Source: UBA9655 sp963704475 (lineage in GTDB: Bacteria; Pseudomonadota; Alphaproteobacteria; UBA9655). From it: a stretch of 64,000 nucleotides of DNA. The translations under genes and the position numbers were made by a program. Position 1 is the first letter of the stretch. Each line of letters opens with the position of its first letter. The stretch covers positions 1,054,001 to 1,118,000 of the forward strand of contig OY969900.1 of assembly GCA_963704475.1 (NCBI GenBank), written 5' to 3'. Under the pieces are notes generated by a model. The model saw nothing but the letters and a program-made list of their open reading frames with translations, searched no databases and had not been told where the DNA came from. Positions 34,128 to 42,663 of the stretch are shown one piece after another.

Positions 34128-35856
34128 GCTCGGCTCTTTAAGAGATTTTATGGCCTCACAGGGGCTTGCAGCCCTTCTGATCCCACACGCTGATGAATTT
34201 CAAGGGGCGCATGTGGCACCAAATGCTGAAAGATTAAAATGGTTAACGGGGTTTACAGGATCAGCGGGGCTTGCGGTTATAACGCAGGAAAAAGCTGCTT
34301 TCTTTACAGATGACCGCTATACACTTCAAGCTAAGGAAGAAGTCCCCTCATGTTATGAGCTTCATAGCCTTCTGCACACAACTCCTGCTCAATGGATTGT
34401 AGAGACTCTTTCTCCCTCTGCTAAAGTAGGGTATGACCCGTGGCTTTTTACAGAAGCGCAACTCCAACGCTATAAGCATCCTCTTGTTCCTTTATCTACT
34501 AATCCTATCGATACACTTTGGGTAGATCGCCCATTTCCCTCTCACGATTCCATATGGCTTCATCCCTTAATTTATGCAGGTGAAAGCGATCAAGATAAAC
34601 GTGATCGTATAAGTGCGGCCCTTACTGCAGACTACGCCCTTATTACCGCCTGTGATTCTATCGCGTGGTTATTGAATATCCGAGGGAATGATGTTCCCCA
34701 TACGCCTCTCGTTCATAGCGTATGTTTGCTGCACAAAGATGGCTCCTACGATCTTTTTGTTGATCTGCAGAAAGTGAAAGGGGATGTGTTAACGTATCTG
34801 CAGAAGAGTGGCGGTCGAATCATTGATAGAAAAGGCCTGCTTCCTCATCTAAAAGAGCTACAAGGGGAATGTCAGATGGATCCTCAAACTGCACCTGTCA
34901 TTCTTCTCCAAACCCTTCAACAAGCTGGAGTCACAATTCGTCGCGCAAATGATCCTTGCGTCCTTCCTAAGGCCCTTAAAAATAAGGTGGAAATTAAAGG
35001 AATGATCCAAGCCCATATCCAAGATGGGATTGCGCTTTGTCGATTTTTTGCGTGGCTTGAAGCCCAGCCGTTGAAGGGGGAGACAACAGAACTGACGGCG
35101 GCACATAAACTCAATGCATTTCGCAGACAAGGAAAAGAGTTTAAAGAATATAGTTTTGAAACAATTTCTGCGTTTGGCCCCCATGGCGCTATTGTTCATT
35201 ATCACGTAACCCCTGACTCTGACGTTCCTTTAAAAAAAGAAGGGCTTTATCTTGTGGACTCGGGCGGTCAATATTCAAATGGGACAACAGACGTCACTCG
35301 AACGGTTGCACTCGGCGTTCCAACACATGAACAGAAAGATCGCTACACCCGCGTTTTAAAAGGTCACATCGCCATTGCGCAAGCTATCTTTCCAAAGGGC
35401 ACTTCTGGTATTCAGCTCGACGGGTTTGCGCGTCAATTTCTATGGGCAATAGGAGCGGATTATTCCCATGGAACAGGCCATGGTGTTGGAAGCTATCTTT
35501 GTGTTCATGAAGGCCCTCAAAGATTATCAAAATGGGTTGCAAATGAGCCCTTACAACCGGGGATGATCCTCTCAAATGAGCCGGGATATTACAAAGAAGA
35601 GGCTTATGGCATTCGTTGTGAAAGCCTTGTCTATGTCGCTGAAGTTCCAAATCTTAAAGGGTTCTACGGCTTTGAGCCTCTTACACTCGTTCCCTTTGAT
35701 TTAAACCTTATTGATGTATCATTGTTGATTGAGACAGAGAAGATATGGCTCAAAGAATATCACGAACGCATCTTTAAAATCCTTTCCCCCTATGTAGATG
35801 CAGAAACAAGGGAATGGCTTGAAAAGAGTATAAAACATCCAACACTGTCATCCTGA
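34120..35856 (+). CDS. pepP: Xaa-Pro aminopeptidase (M24B)
   Basis: Dinuclear-metal peptidase that removes an N-terminal residue preceding proline. 578 residues: two N-terminal creatinase-like domains, then the catalytic domain with metal ligands in VDSGGQYSNGTTDVTRT (Asp, Asp), GTGHGVGSYLCVHEGPQ (His), ILSNEPGYY (Glu) and IRCESL (Glu). It is the long three-domain type. The last codons (TLSS, then TGA) lie in a family C repeat, which supplies the stop. Coupled to prmA by an 8-base overlap. Confidence 0.93.
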   Translation: MDKLGSLRDFMASQGLAALLIPHADEFQGAHVAPNAERLKWLTGFTGSAGLAVITQEKAAFFTDDRYTLQAKEEVPSCYELHSLLHTTPAQWIVETLSPSAKVGYDPWLFTEAQLQRYKHPLVPLSTNPIDTLWVDRPFPSHDSIWLHPLIYAGESDQDKRDRISAALTADYALITACDSIAWLLNIRGNDVPHTPLVHSVCLLHKDGSYDLFVDLQKVKGDVLTYLQKSGGRIIDRKGLLPHLKELQGECQMDPQTAPVILLQTLQQAGVTIRRANDPCVLPKALKNKVEIKGMIQAHIQDGIALCRFFAWLEAQPLKGETTELTAAHKLNAFRRQGKEFKEYSFETISAFGPHGAIVHYHVTPDSDVPLKKEGLYLVDSGGQYSNGTTDVTRTVALGVPTHEQKDRYTRVLKGHIAIAQAIFPKGTSGIQLDGFARQFLWAIGADYSHGTGHGVGSYLCVHEGPQRLSKWVANEPLQPGMILSNEPGYYKEEAYGIRCESLVYVAEVPNLKGFYGFEPLTLVPFDLNLIDVSLLIETEKIWLKEYHERIFKILSPYVDAETREWLEKSIKHPTLSS

Positions 35857-35912
35857 ACCATGTCCTCGATCGGGGTCGAAGACATGGTTCAAGATGACAG
35901 CTTGGTTCAGAT
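35843..35912. repeat. Palindromic repeat C overlapping the pepP stop
   Basis: cactgtcatcctgaaccatg + tcctcgatcggggtcgaaga + catggttcaagatgacagc: a near-perfect 60-bp palindrome. The TGA of tcatcctga ends pepP. Confidence 0.8.
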
Positions 35913-35950
35913 TGTAAGTTTTTTTGGGATAACAACAGAGGAATTACTTG

Positions 35951-35979
35951 TTGACAATATTTTGTATTTATGATAATAT
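35951..35979 (+). promoter_or_regulatory. Promoter of the universal-stress gene
   Basis: TTGACA (35951-35956), 17-base spacer, TAATAT (35974-35979), then an AAGGAG ribosome binding site at 35992-35997, seven bases before the ATG at 36004. Textbook sigma70 signals. Confidence 0.75.
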
Positions 35980-36003
35980 TTAAATATAAATAAGGAGAAT
36001 TAA

Positions 36004-36843
36004 ATGGTTAAAGGTATTCTTGTCGCTCTTGACGATTCCCCCTCCAGTCTATCAGCTCAACAAGTGGGTGTGTCCTTTTCAAAACGCTACTCGGCAACCC
36101 TCACAGGCATTGGAGTGGTTGATGAACCTTGGATTTCAGCGCCTGAGGCTATTCCCTTAGGCGGGGCCTCCTTTAAGGTAGAACTTGACGAAAAATTGTT
36201 AGCAGATGCAAGGCGCCTTGTGCATAAGCGCGAGAAGGCTTTTGTTGATTTTTGTAAAAGTCAGGGCGTCCCCTGTTCAACGATAGACACCACAGGTGTT
36301 CCATCCTATGAAATAGAGCATTTTCTAGTTGAATATGACCTACTTATCATAGGGAAAGAGGCAAATTTCCATTTTACGCTCATCCAAGAGACGGCTGTTT
36401 CTGTCAAGCAATTTATGCATGATATTCCGCGCCCTTTGATTGTGACGGGGCCAACTCTTCCCTATCAGAGGAGCTCTAATATTCTTGTTGCCTTTGATGG
36501 AACATTTGCAGCCTCCCGCGCTCTTCACATGGCGCTTCTCCTTGGCCTGTTCGACGGGAAAGCTGTCCATATTGCAAGTATCGCATCAAGCCTAGAAGAA
36601 GCCCAAGATAACGTCACAGCGGCGGCTAAACTTTGCTGCACTCATGGCGTTCAAACCCATCTTCATCCTCTTGCACTCTCTCAAAAACCAGCCAAAGCCC
36701 TCTTGGACTTAAGCGAAGAATTGAAACCCTCCCTTATTGTTATGGGGACATACGGTCATGGGAAGATCGAACATTTCTTCCACGGATCATGCGCGGAAGA
36801 GATATTACGCTCCACAGATATTCCTGTGTTTTTTAGTCATTAA
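36004..36843 (+). CDS. Tandem-domain universal stress protein
   Basis: 279 residues with two UspA domains: MVKGILVALDDSPSS at the start and SNILVAFDGTFAASRALHMAL from about residue 158. Only the second has the full ATP-binding G-2x-G-9x-G(S/T) motif (VMGTYGHGKIEHFFHGSCAEEIL). Such proteins respond to starvation or redox stress, but the exact role is unknown. It has its own promoter; no operon partner. Confidence 0.88.
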   Translation: MVKGILVALDDSPSSLSAQQVGVSFSKRYSATLTGIGVVDEPWISAPEAIPLGGASFKVELDEKLLADARRLVHKREKAFVDFCKSQGVPCSTIDTTGVPSYEIEHFLVEYDLLIIGKEANFHFTLIQETAVSVKQFMHDIPRPLIVTGPTLPYQRSSNILVAFDGTFAASRALHMALLLGLFDGKAVHIASIASSLEEAQDNVTAAAKLCCTHGVQTHLHPLALSQKPAKALLDLSEELKPSLIVMGTYGHGKIEHFFHGSCAEEILRSTDIPVFFSH

Positions 36844-36849
36844 TCTCCC

Positions 36850-36942
36850 CAGTTGTCATCCCGGACTTGATCCGGGATCTTATTATCACGGGGTCCTGAA
36901 ATAATCCTCGATCGGGGTCGAGGACATGGTTCAGGATGACAA
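36850..36942. repeat. Palindromic repeat C
   Basis: gttgtcatcccggacttgat / ccgggatcttattatcac / ggtcctgaaataatcctcgatcggggtcgaggacatggttcaggatgacaa. A full element in reverse orientation between the usp gene and tRNA-Glu. Confidence 0.8.
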
Positions 36943-36949
36943 TGGAAGC

Positions 36950-37025
36950 TGGCGTCCCCTACGGGATTCGAACCCGTGTTGCTGCCGTGAGAGGGCAACG
37001 TCCTAGGCCTCTAGACGAAGGGGAC
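36950..37025 (-). tRNA. tRNA-Glu (anticodon CTC)
   Basis: On the minus strand: acceptor GTCCCCT / AGGGGAC with G-CCA, a D-arm TCGTCTAGAGGCCTAGGAC, an anticodon stem TTGCC/GGCAG around CTCTCAC (anticodon CTC) and a T-arm ACGGGTTCGAATCCCGT. Very close to bacterial tRNA-Glu; it reads GAG. Confidence 0.93.
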
Positions 37026-37162
37026 TTGAGTTGCCTTGTACCTGAACTTAGGCGCTGAATCAAGATCTTCGTAAAAGTCGACGGGTTATTCATCGAAAAA
37101 ATAGAAAAATCATTTGAGATAACCACAGATCTTCTATAAAACCATCCTAGCAAAGGATCACA

Positions 37163-38260
37163 ATGTCTAATACCCTCTTCCCTTCTCCCCCTTCCATGCC
37201 TTTGGCGCTTGTCATTGATTTAGAGGCCTTAGCGCACAATTATCGCACCATATGCGCCTCTCTCAAAAAAGGGACGATATGTGCGGCCGTTCTGAAAGCT
37301 AATGCGTGCGGAATGGGCCTTAAGGAAGCAGCAACCCGTCTATACCATGAAGGGTGTCGGCACTTCTTTATGGCATTTCTTTCTGAAGCCATTGAGTTGA
37401 AGTCTTATCTAGGTCAGGATAGCTTTGTTTATGTATTAGCAGGCCTGCGACAAGGGGATGAAGACGTTTACGTTCGCTACAATCTTATTCCTGTTTTGAG
37501 CGCCCTCTCCCAAATACAAGCGTGGAATACTTTTTCCATGACTAAAAATAAATGTCTTAAGGCTGCCCTTCATTTTGATACAGGTCTGACGCGGACAGGA
37601 CTTTCCCCAGAGGCCGTTAAAAACCTAACCCTTCTTGAGCTTTCCCATATTGAACTTGTCTGTGTGATGAGCCACTTGGCCTGTGCCTATCAACCTAGAC
37701 ATCCCATGAATGAAGTCCAACGTCTTTCCTTTGATGACTTACGCAAGCAGTTTCATACAATCCCTGCAAGTTTCGCCTCGACTGGGGCTGTTCGTTTTGG
37801 AGATCCCTATCATTATGATATGGTTCGCGTAAGCATTGCTCTGACAGGCTGTCAGGCTGCAGATAACCCAAAATTAAAGCCTGTTTTTAAAGCCTATTCC
37901 CAAGTCCTCCAAATCAATCACATCAAGCCTGGGGAAACGGTTGGGTATGATGCTACCTTTATTGCCCAAAGGCCCTCTTCTATTGCAACTTTGGCGGGTG
38001 GATATGCGGACGGATACTTCAGAAGCCTCAGCAACAAAGGAGAAGTTTATTTTCAAGGAAAACGGCTGCCTATCGTGGGGAAAGTGTCCATGGATATGTT
38101 TACCATTGATGTGACGGATGTCTCTATCCATCCTGGAGACTGGGTTGAGCTCTTTGGAGACCATCTTCCAGCCTATGAAGTAGCCGAAAAAGCAGGGACG
38201 GTGTCATGGGAACTTTTCTCTCTCCTTGGCCCTCGATTTGAGCGATTTTATGTGGGCTAA
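37163..38260 (+). CDS. Alanine racemase, divergent copy
   Basis: PLP-dependent fold III racemase, 365 residues. The Schiff-base Lys lies in AAVLKANACGMG (about residue 44) and the second catalytic base Tyr in VGYDAT. However, the usual Tyr of the KA(D/N)AYG signature, which contacts the PLP phosphate in known enzymes, is Cys here, and GYG is GYD. A second, more canonical copy is at 60215. It may supply D-Ala for peptidoglycan or act on another amino acid. Monocistronic. Confidence 0.82.
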   Translation: MSNTLFPSPPSMPLALVIDLEALAHNYRTICASLKKGTICAAVLKANACGMGLKEAATRLYHEGCRHFFMAFLSEAIELKSYLGQDSFVYVLAGLRQGDEDVYVRYNLIPVLSALSQIQAWNTFSMTKNKCLKAALHFDTGLTRTGLSPEAVKNLTLLELSHIELVCVMSHLACAYQPRHPMNEVQRLSFDDLRKQFHTIPASFASTGAVRFGDPYHYDMVRVSIALTGCQAADNPKLKPVFKAYSQVLQINHIKPGETVGYDATFIAQRPSSIATLAGGYADGYFRSLSNKGEVYFQGKRLPIVGKVSMDMFTIDVTDVSIHPGDWVELFGDHLPAYEVAEKAGTVSWELFSLLGPRFERFYVG

Positions 38261-38336
38261 ATTACTTGAATGAGAAAAATGCGCGTGATAGTTTTCCAAA
38301 ATGAGTCGCCTTAGCGCAGCACGTAAGGATTTAAAT

Positions 38337-39641
38337 ATGACCCTACACAGCAAGAACGTTGCAAAATCAATTATCTCTTCTTCCATCGGGAATGTGCTTG
38401 AGTGGTATGAATATGCGCTCTATGCTTATTTTTCCACAGTTATTAGCACCCTCTTTTTTCCCACCGACGATCGGTTTGTCTCAATTATTCTAACTTTTTC
38501 AACGTTTGCGGTAGGACTTGCCGCGCGACCTTTTGGAGGGATAATTTTTGGATATGTCGGCGATAAATACAGTCGAAAAAAAATGTTAACCATCACGATC
38601 TTGCTGATGTCTATTCCCACACTCTGCATGGGGTTTCTCCCCACTTACGAACAAATAGGAATTTTTGCCCCTCTTTCTTTGATTTTTCTACGCATTATTC
38701 AAGGAATCGCTTTGGGAGGAGAATTTGGGGCGTCCTGCGTGTATTTATATGAGTCTGTTCCCTCTAACAAACGGGGATTTTTTGGCTCTTTTGCCTTAAC
38801 TGGAGTTGGGATGGGACTGGTTTTAAGTGCCTGTACAATTTTAGTGGTTGACGCTTGCGTCACAAAAGAAGCTCTTTACGCGTATGCGTGGCGAATTCCT
38901 TTCTTTATAAGTCTTATAGGAAGTTTACTCGCCTTTTATATGAGAAGAAACCTATTAGAGAGCCCAGACTTCCTCATTGTAAAGCAAGAGAAAAATCTGA
39001 TTCATAATCCGCTTGCTGAACTCTTTCGCAATCATAAAACAGCTTTATGTGGCTTATTTGCTATTTTTCTGACAACTCAGATCTCTTTTTTTGTTGTCTT
39101 TATCTTTGGAAAAACAATGATGATTGATTTTCTTTATTATGATTCTCGTACGGCAGGCATATTTAACTTATTAACCATGGTGAGTTATACATTATCCACA
39201 ATTGTTTTTGGCTATTTGTCAGATAAAATAAACAAGCGATATATTATTCTGTTCGGTACAATAGGTATTTTTATCTCTGTAACCCCCTTCATTCATTCGT
39301 TAGAGAGCGGCGTTTCATCTGTAATTTTTCTCATGTCACTCCTTTTAGGGGCTTTTATTGGTATGACAGAAGGAACACTTAATCCCATTGTGGCTGAAAC
39401 TTTTCCAACAAATATTAGAGCCACAAGCGTCGCCTTCTGCTGGAATTTTACATCCATTGCCTTTGGAGGAATCGCGCCCATTGTGTCAATGTGGCTGATC
39501 CAAAATGCGGGAGGAGTCACGACTGTCGCTTACTATCTCATGTGCGCTTGTGCCGTTACAATTGGAGCTACTCTTTACACTCTAATGAAAGCCCAAGCTT
39601 CAAAAGCCGAAGCAGCACCAGCTCTATATAAAGGGAATTAA
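38337..39641 (+). CDS. MHS-type MFS transporter (ProP-like)
   Basis: 434 residues with 12 predicted membrane helices. Metabolite:H+ symporter signatures: SIGNVLEWYEYALYAYF in helix 1, FGYVGDKYSRKKML in the 2-3 loop, and RIIQGIALGGEFGASCVYLYE in helix 4-5. Such proteins import proline, betaine, citrate or similar compounds with protons; the substrate cannot be told from sequence. ATG at 38337 with AAGGAT upstream; the frame opens 12 codons earlier at 38301. The gene follows alr at 75 bases. Confidence 0.85.
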   Translation: MTLHSKNVAKSIISSSIGNVLEWYEYALYAYFSTVISTLFFPTDDRFVSIILTFSTFAVGLAARPFGGIIFGYVGDKYSRKKMLTITILLMSIPTLCMGFLPTYEQIGIFAPLSLIFLRIIQGIALGGEFGASCVYLYESVPSNKRGFFGSFALTGVGMGLVLSACTILVVDACVTKEALYAYAWRIPFFISLIGSLLAFYMRRNLLESPDFLIVKQEKNLIHNPLAELFRNHKTALCGLFAIFLTTQISFFVVFIFGKTMMIDFLYYDSRTAGIFNLLTMVSYTLSTIVFGYLSDKINKRYIILFGTIGIFISVTPFIHSLESGVSSVIFLMSLLLGAFIGMTEGTLNPIVAETFPTNIRATSVAFCWNFTSIAFGGIAPIVSMWLIQNAGGVTTVAYYLMCACAVTIGATLYTLMKAQASKAEAAPALYKGN

Positions 39642-39670
39642 TCTTCAATCGTAGAGAGAAAGGTGCAATC

Positions 39671-39871
39671 TATACTCATCGTACTTGAAGAACTCGATTT
39701 GGGGTTCCCACCTGTGTCATCCTCAGCGTATGCAGGGATCCAGGGGTTAAGATAAGAACGTTTGCTTATGGATCCCAGATCAACACATCCTAATATTTTC
39801 TTCGAAAATAAAGGATGTATAAGTCTGGGATGACACGGATCAAATCGGTACTTTCAAGTACGATGAATATA
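39671..39871. repeat. MITE-like element with 19-bp terminal inverted repeats (family D)
   Basis: 201 bp bounded by TATACTCATCGTACTTGAA and its reverse complement with one mismatch (39853-39871). Inner arms tgtcatcctcagc / gtctgggatgacac and ggatccagggg / atggatccc make a multi-stem structure. No coding capacity. Related interior at 107-256. Confidence 0.8.
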
Positions 39872-39878
39872 TAGAGGA

Positions 39879-40070
39879 AATTGCAAGATTATTTTCCCGG
39901 TTGTCATCCTCGCGCTAGAAGTTCTTGATTTGCAATGCAAATCCTAGAACTTCATCGAGGATCTTCTCAAAAGAGGCAAGATCCTCTGTTTAAGAAAAGG
40001 TAATGTTTTCCTTCGAAAAACAAACCTTTTCTAGCCCGAGGATAACAAGGGTTGGTTGAATTTTGCAATT
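39879..40070. repeat. MITE-like palindromic repeat, family A (copy 3)
   Basis: 192-bp copy of family A with ends AATTGCAAGAT / ATTTTGCAATT, upstream of lepB. With the element at 39671 it fills most of the 580-base gap after the transporter gene. Confidence 0.85.
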
Positions 40071-40225
40071 GGCTCTTTAGTGAGTAATATCTATTCTTTA
40101 TCCCGTCAACCTGTCGCCTGAAAAAATTTTATACACCATTTCAGATCTGTAGAATTTTTCCTTTCCTAAAAAGGGTGAGTAGAGTATGTTGATTAATCTT
40201 CATTTTTTACCTCAAGGAAACTTAA

Positions 40226-40987
40226 ATGGCAGACCAAGTGCAAAATAAAAAAGATAGTCTTTGGGAAAATGTAAAGGCTCTTCTGTACGCCGTCATTTTA
40301 GCCGTTCTGATTCGGACTGTTTGGCTGCAACCTTTTCATATTCCGTCTGGGTCTATGATTCCTTCTTTGTTAATTGGGGATAATCTTTTTGTGTCCAAAA
40401 CGGCTTATGGGTATAGCCGTTATTCCATTCCTTTCGGGGGATATATACCTTATTTTTCAGGGCGCATTTGGGGGGAAGGCCCTAAGCTGGGGGACGTTGT
40501 TGTCTTTCGCCCCGTCATTGATCCCCATACAGATTTTATTAAGCGTGCTGTTGGATTGCCAGGAGACCGGGTTCAGATGAAAGACGGGCTCTTGTATATT
40601 AACGATGTCCTCTGCCCCATAAAACCGCATGGAGAATGTAAAACAGTTAATGATAACAAAACAGTTCTGATAGCCCCTCAGTATATCGAAACGCTGCCCA
40701 ATGGACTCGAGCATCTCATCATCAAGCAGGTTCCTTTTGGGCAGGGTACCTATGATAACACGCCTGTATATCATGTTCCTCCCGGCCATTATTTTATGGT
40801 GGGAGACAACCGAGATGGATCAAACGATAGCCGTGCTCAAAATATTGTTGGATATATTCCTTTTGAAAATTTGATTGGCCGCGCTAGCTTTATTTTCTTC
40901 TCGACAGGGGGACATATTGCCTTATGGGAAGTTTGGAAGTGGCCTTTAACCGCCATCTACAGTCGCATAGGTAAGGTCATTCATTAA
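40226..40987 (+). CDS. lepB: Signal peptidase I
   Basis: Membrane protease that cleaves signal peptides of exported proteins. 253 residues: one N-terminal helix (LLYAVILAVLIRTVWLQ), catalytic Ser in IPSGSMIPSLLIGD (about 38-50), catalytic Lys in FIKRAVGLPGDRV, and the GDNRDGSNDSR box. Its stop overlaps the rnc start by one base. Given the number of secreted proteins here, it serves many of the neighbours. era, usually after rnc, is absent. Confidence 0.95.
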   Translation: MADQVQNKKDSLWENVKALLYAVILAVLIRTVWLQPFHIPSGSMIPSLLIGDNLFVSKTAYGYSRYSIPFGGYIPYFSGRIWGEGPKLGDVVVFRPVIDPHTDFIKRAVGLPGDRVQMKDGLLYINDVLCPIKPHGECKTVNDNKTVLIAPQYIETLPNGLEHLIIKQVPFGQGTYDNTPVYHVPPGHYFMVGDNRDGSNDSRAQNIVGYIPFENLIGRASFIFFSTGGHIALWEVWKWPLTAIYSRIGKVIH

Positions 40988-41661
40988 TGAACCCTCTTGA
41001 AGAGAGTTTAGGGTATACCTTTCGCAATACGACACTCCTTCACCAGGCGATTACTCATCCAAGTGCTCTATCACCAGGGCAAGGGCGTGATTTTGAGCGT
41101 CTTGAATTCCTCGGCGATCGTGTTTTAGGCCTTATTATTGCCCAATGGCTTTGGGAAGAATTCCCTCACGAAAAAGAAGGAGATCTCTCCAAACGATTTA
41201 CAGGCCTGGTCCGCAAAGAAACTCTCGTTGATGTTGCGCAAATCCTTGATTTATCCCAAGCCATGCGTATGAAACGCGAGCGCAGCTCATCTCAAACAAA
41301 GCGGCTGGAAACTTTATTGGCGGATGGGTTAGAGGCGGTGATTGGGGCTCTTTATTTAGATGGAGGGCTGGACGTCACAACAGCCTTCATTCGTCGCTAC
41401 TGGCAAGACTATCTTAACAGTGCCCAGCACCCTCCCCACGATCCCAAATCTGTTCTTCAAGAGTGGGTGCAACGGCAAGGCAAGACACACCCTCTTTATG
41501 TGCTCCTTTCGTCCCAAGGGCCCGCCCACGCGCCGCGTTTTATTGTGGAAGTTCAAGTCGAAGGGGTTGAACCAGTACACGGCGAAGGGTCCTCTAAACA
41601 ACTAGCTGAAAAAGATGCCGCTCAAAATATGTTGAGCTCCATCCAATTGTTGTCATCCTGA
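40987..41661 (+). CDS. rnc: Ribonuclease III
   Basis: Cleaves double-stranded RNA in rRNA and mRNA processing. 224 residues: signature ERLEFLGDRVLG (about 36-47), the second metal residues in DGLEAVIGALYLDGG, and a C-terminal dsRBD (PKSVLQEWVQRQGKTHPLY ... GSSKQLAEKDAAQNML). The last residues LLSS and the TGA come from a family C repeat. Translationally coupled to lepB. Its substrates could include the long hairpins of the dispersed repeats (inference). Confidence 0.95.
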   Translation: MNPLEESLGYTFRNTTLLHQAITHPSALSPGQGRDFERLEFLGDRVLGLIIAQWLWEEFPHEKEGDLSKRFTGLVRKETLVDVAQILDLSQAMRMKRERSSSQTKRLETLLADGLEAVIGALYLDGGLDVTTAFIRRYWQDYLNSAQHPPHDPKSVLQEWVQRQGKTHPLYVLLSSQGPAHAPRFIVEVQVEGVEPVHGEGSSKQLAEKDAAQNMLSSIQLLSS

Positions 41662-41727
41662 ACAAAGCTGTCATCCTAAACCATGTCTTCGACCCCGATC
41701 GAGGATTGTTTCAGGACCCCGTGACAC
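41650..41727. repeat. Palindromic repeat C overlapping the rnc stop
   Basis: ttgtcatcctgaacaaagc, tgtcatcctaaaccatgtc, a ttcgaccccgatcgagg palindrome and gtttcaggaccccgtgac. The TGA of the first unit ends rnc. A second partial unit is at 41868-41935. Confidence 0.75.
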
Positions 41728-41729
41728 TA

Positions 41730-41866
41730 ATACCATTTCGCATTCAATAGGTGGATATTCTGGATTGCTGCGCTTCGCTCGCAATGACGGAAATTGGCGT
41801 CATTGTGAGGAGCCGAAGGCGACGAAGCAACCCAGTTTTGTCTGCCACTTGATTGATAAGTGGTAT
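41730..41866. repeat. Family B element (MITE-like), copy 1
   Basis: 137 bp with ATACCATTT / AGTGGTAT ends, inner arms gctcgcaatgacg / cgtcattgtgaggagc, and ggattgctgcgcttcg / gacgaagcaaccca. Near-identical to 42920-43055 (inverted) and 61998-62134. The ends match the TACCATTT ends of the IS630 element at 52268. Confidence 0.85.
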
Positions 41867-41867
41867 A

Positions 41868-41935
41868 AGATCCCGGATCAAGTCCAGGGTGACAACTGGG
41901 GACCCCATGACACTGAGAAATGAATTCTGGATGAC
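41868..41935. repeat. Partial palindromic repeat C
   Basis: agatcccggatcaagtccag and ggggaccccatgacactgag, ending near ctggatgacaa. A degraded copy between element B and tRNA-Phe. Confidence 0.6.
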
Positions 41936-41984
41936 AATCCTTGTGGACAAGAAGGAAAATTTTATCTATAGAGCTATTTGATGG

Positions 41985-42059
41985 GCCCGGATAGCTCAGG
42001 GGTAGAGCAGTGGACTGAAAATCCTCGTGTCGGCGGTTCAAATCCGCCTCTGGGCACCA
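41985..42059 (+). tRNA. tRNA-Phe (anticodon GAA)
   Basis: Acceptor gcccgga / tctgggc, A-CCA encoded, D-arm agctcaggggtagagc, anticodon stem ggact/aatcc around the GAA loop, T-arm ggcggttcaaatccgcc. Confidence 0.94.
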
Positions 42060-42100
42060 TCTGTTGTAATGTGAAAGCAACTACAACCTACCTTTACCAG

Positions 42101-42177
42101 GGCGGAGTAGCTCAGCTGGTTAGAGCAGCGGAATCATAATCCGTTTGTCGGGGGTTCAAATCCCTCCTCCGCTACCA
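42101..42177 (+). tRNA. tRNA-Met (anticodon CAT, elongator type)
   Basis: Acceptor ggcggag / ctccgct with A-CCA, D-arm agctcagctggttagagc, anticodon cggaatCATaatccg and T-arm gggggttcaaatccctc. It lacks the initiator's 1-72 mismatch (a G-U pair here). A tRNA-Ile2 with lysidine-modified CAT cannot be fully excluded. Confidence 0.85.
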
Positions 42178-42196
42178 AAATGATACCCAACGCAGT

Positions 42197-42392
42197 GCGC
42201 AAGTTTTTCAGTACCCTCGGTTGTCATCCTTGGGCTAGAAGTATTTGATTTTGAAGAAAATCTTAACATTTCTTGACCCGATCCTTTGAGTCTTAAAAGA
42301 TCCTCGGAGCAAGAAAATTCATTGTTTTTCCTCGAAAAATATGTCTTTTTTAGTCCCAGGATGACAAGGGTTGAGCAAATTTTGTAAACATT
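42197..42392. repeat. Degenerate family A palindrome
   Basis: gcgcaagttttt ... caaattttgt as ends, gttgtcatccttgggctagaag / ttttagtcccaggatgacaa as arms. A diverged copy, and the only feature seen in the stretch after tRNA-Met. Confidence 0.65.
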
Positions 42393-42481
42393 CCTTCGTC
42401 ATTTTCTTCCATCAGTAAATAAAATATTAACCTTCTAATGTTATTGTAATAATGTAATATAATATTAAGAGGTAACGCAAT

Positions 42482-42616
42482 ATGATTTATAAAATTTTAA
42501 GATTTGCAATATTAGGACTCTTTTGTGCAACGACTGTGCAAGCAGAAAATAATGATCAACCCTCTTTTCAGCAACTCTTAGAAGATGTACACTTAGAAAA
42601 TAACATTTTTGAATAA
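42482..42616 (+). CDS. Very small secreted peptide
   Basis: 44-residue product: MIYKILRFAILGLFCATTVQA, a good signal peptide with an AxA-type cleavage site, then a 23-residue acidic peptide (ENNDQPSFQQLLEDVHLENN...). AGAGGT lies eight bases before the ATG. Unknown function; it could be the first gene of a pair with the lipoprotein 48 bases downstream. Confidence 0.5.
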   Translation: MIYKILRFAILGLFCATTVQAENNDQPSFQQLLEDVHLENNIFE

Positions 42617-42663
42617 TCCGGGGGTGAGTCCCCATGAAACACAAAAAAGAAGGGAATATACTC

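Noticed and set aside
41744..42080. Minus-strand open frames across the repeat/tRNA region
   Set aside because: They consist of repeats B and C and tRNA-Phe read in antisense.
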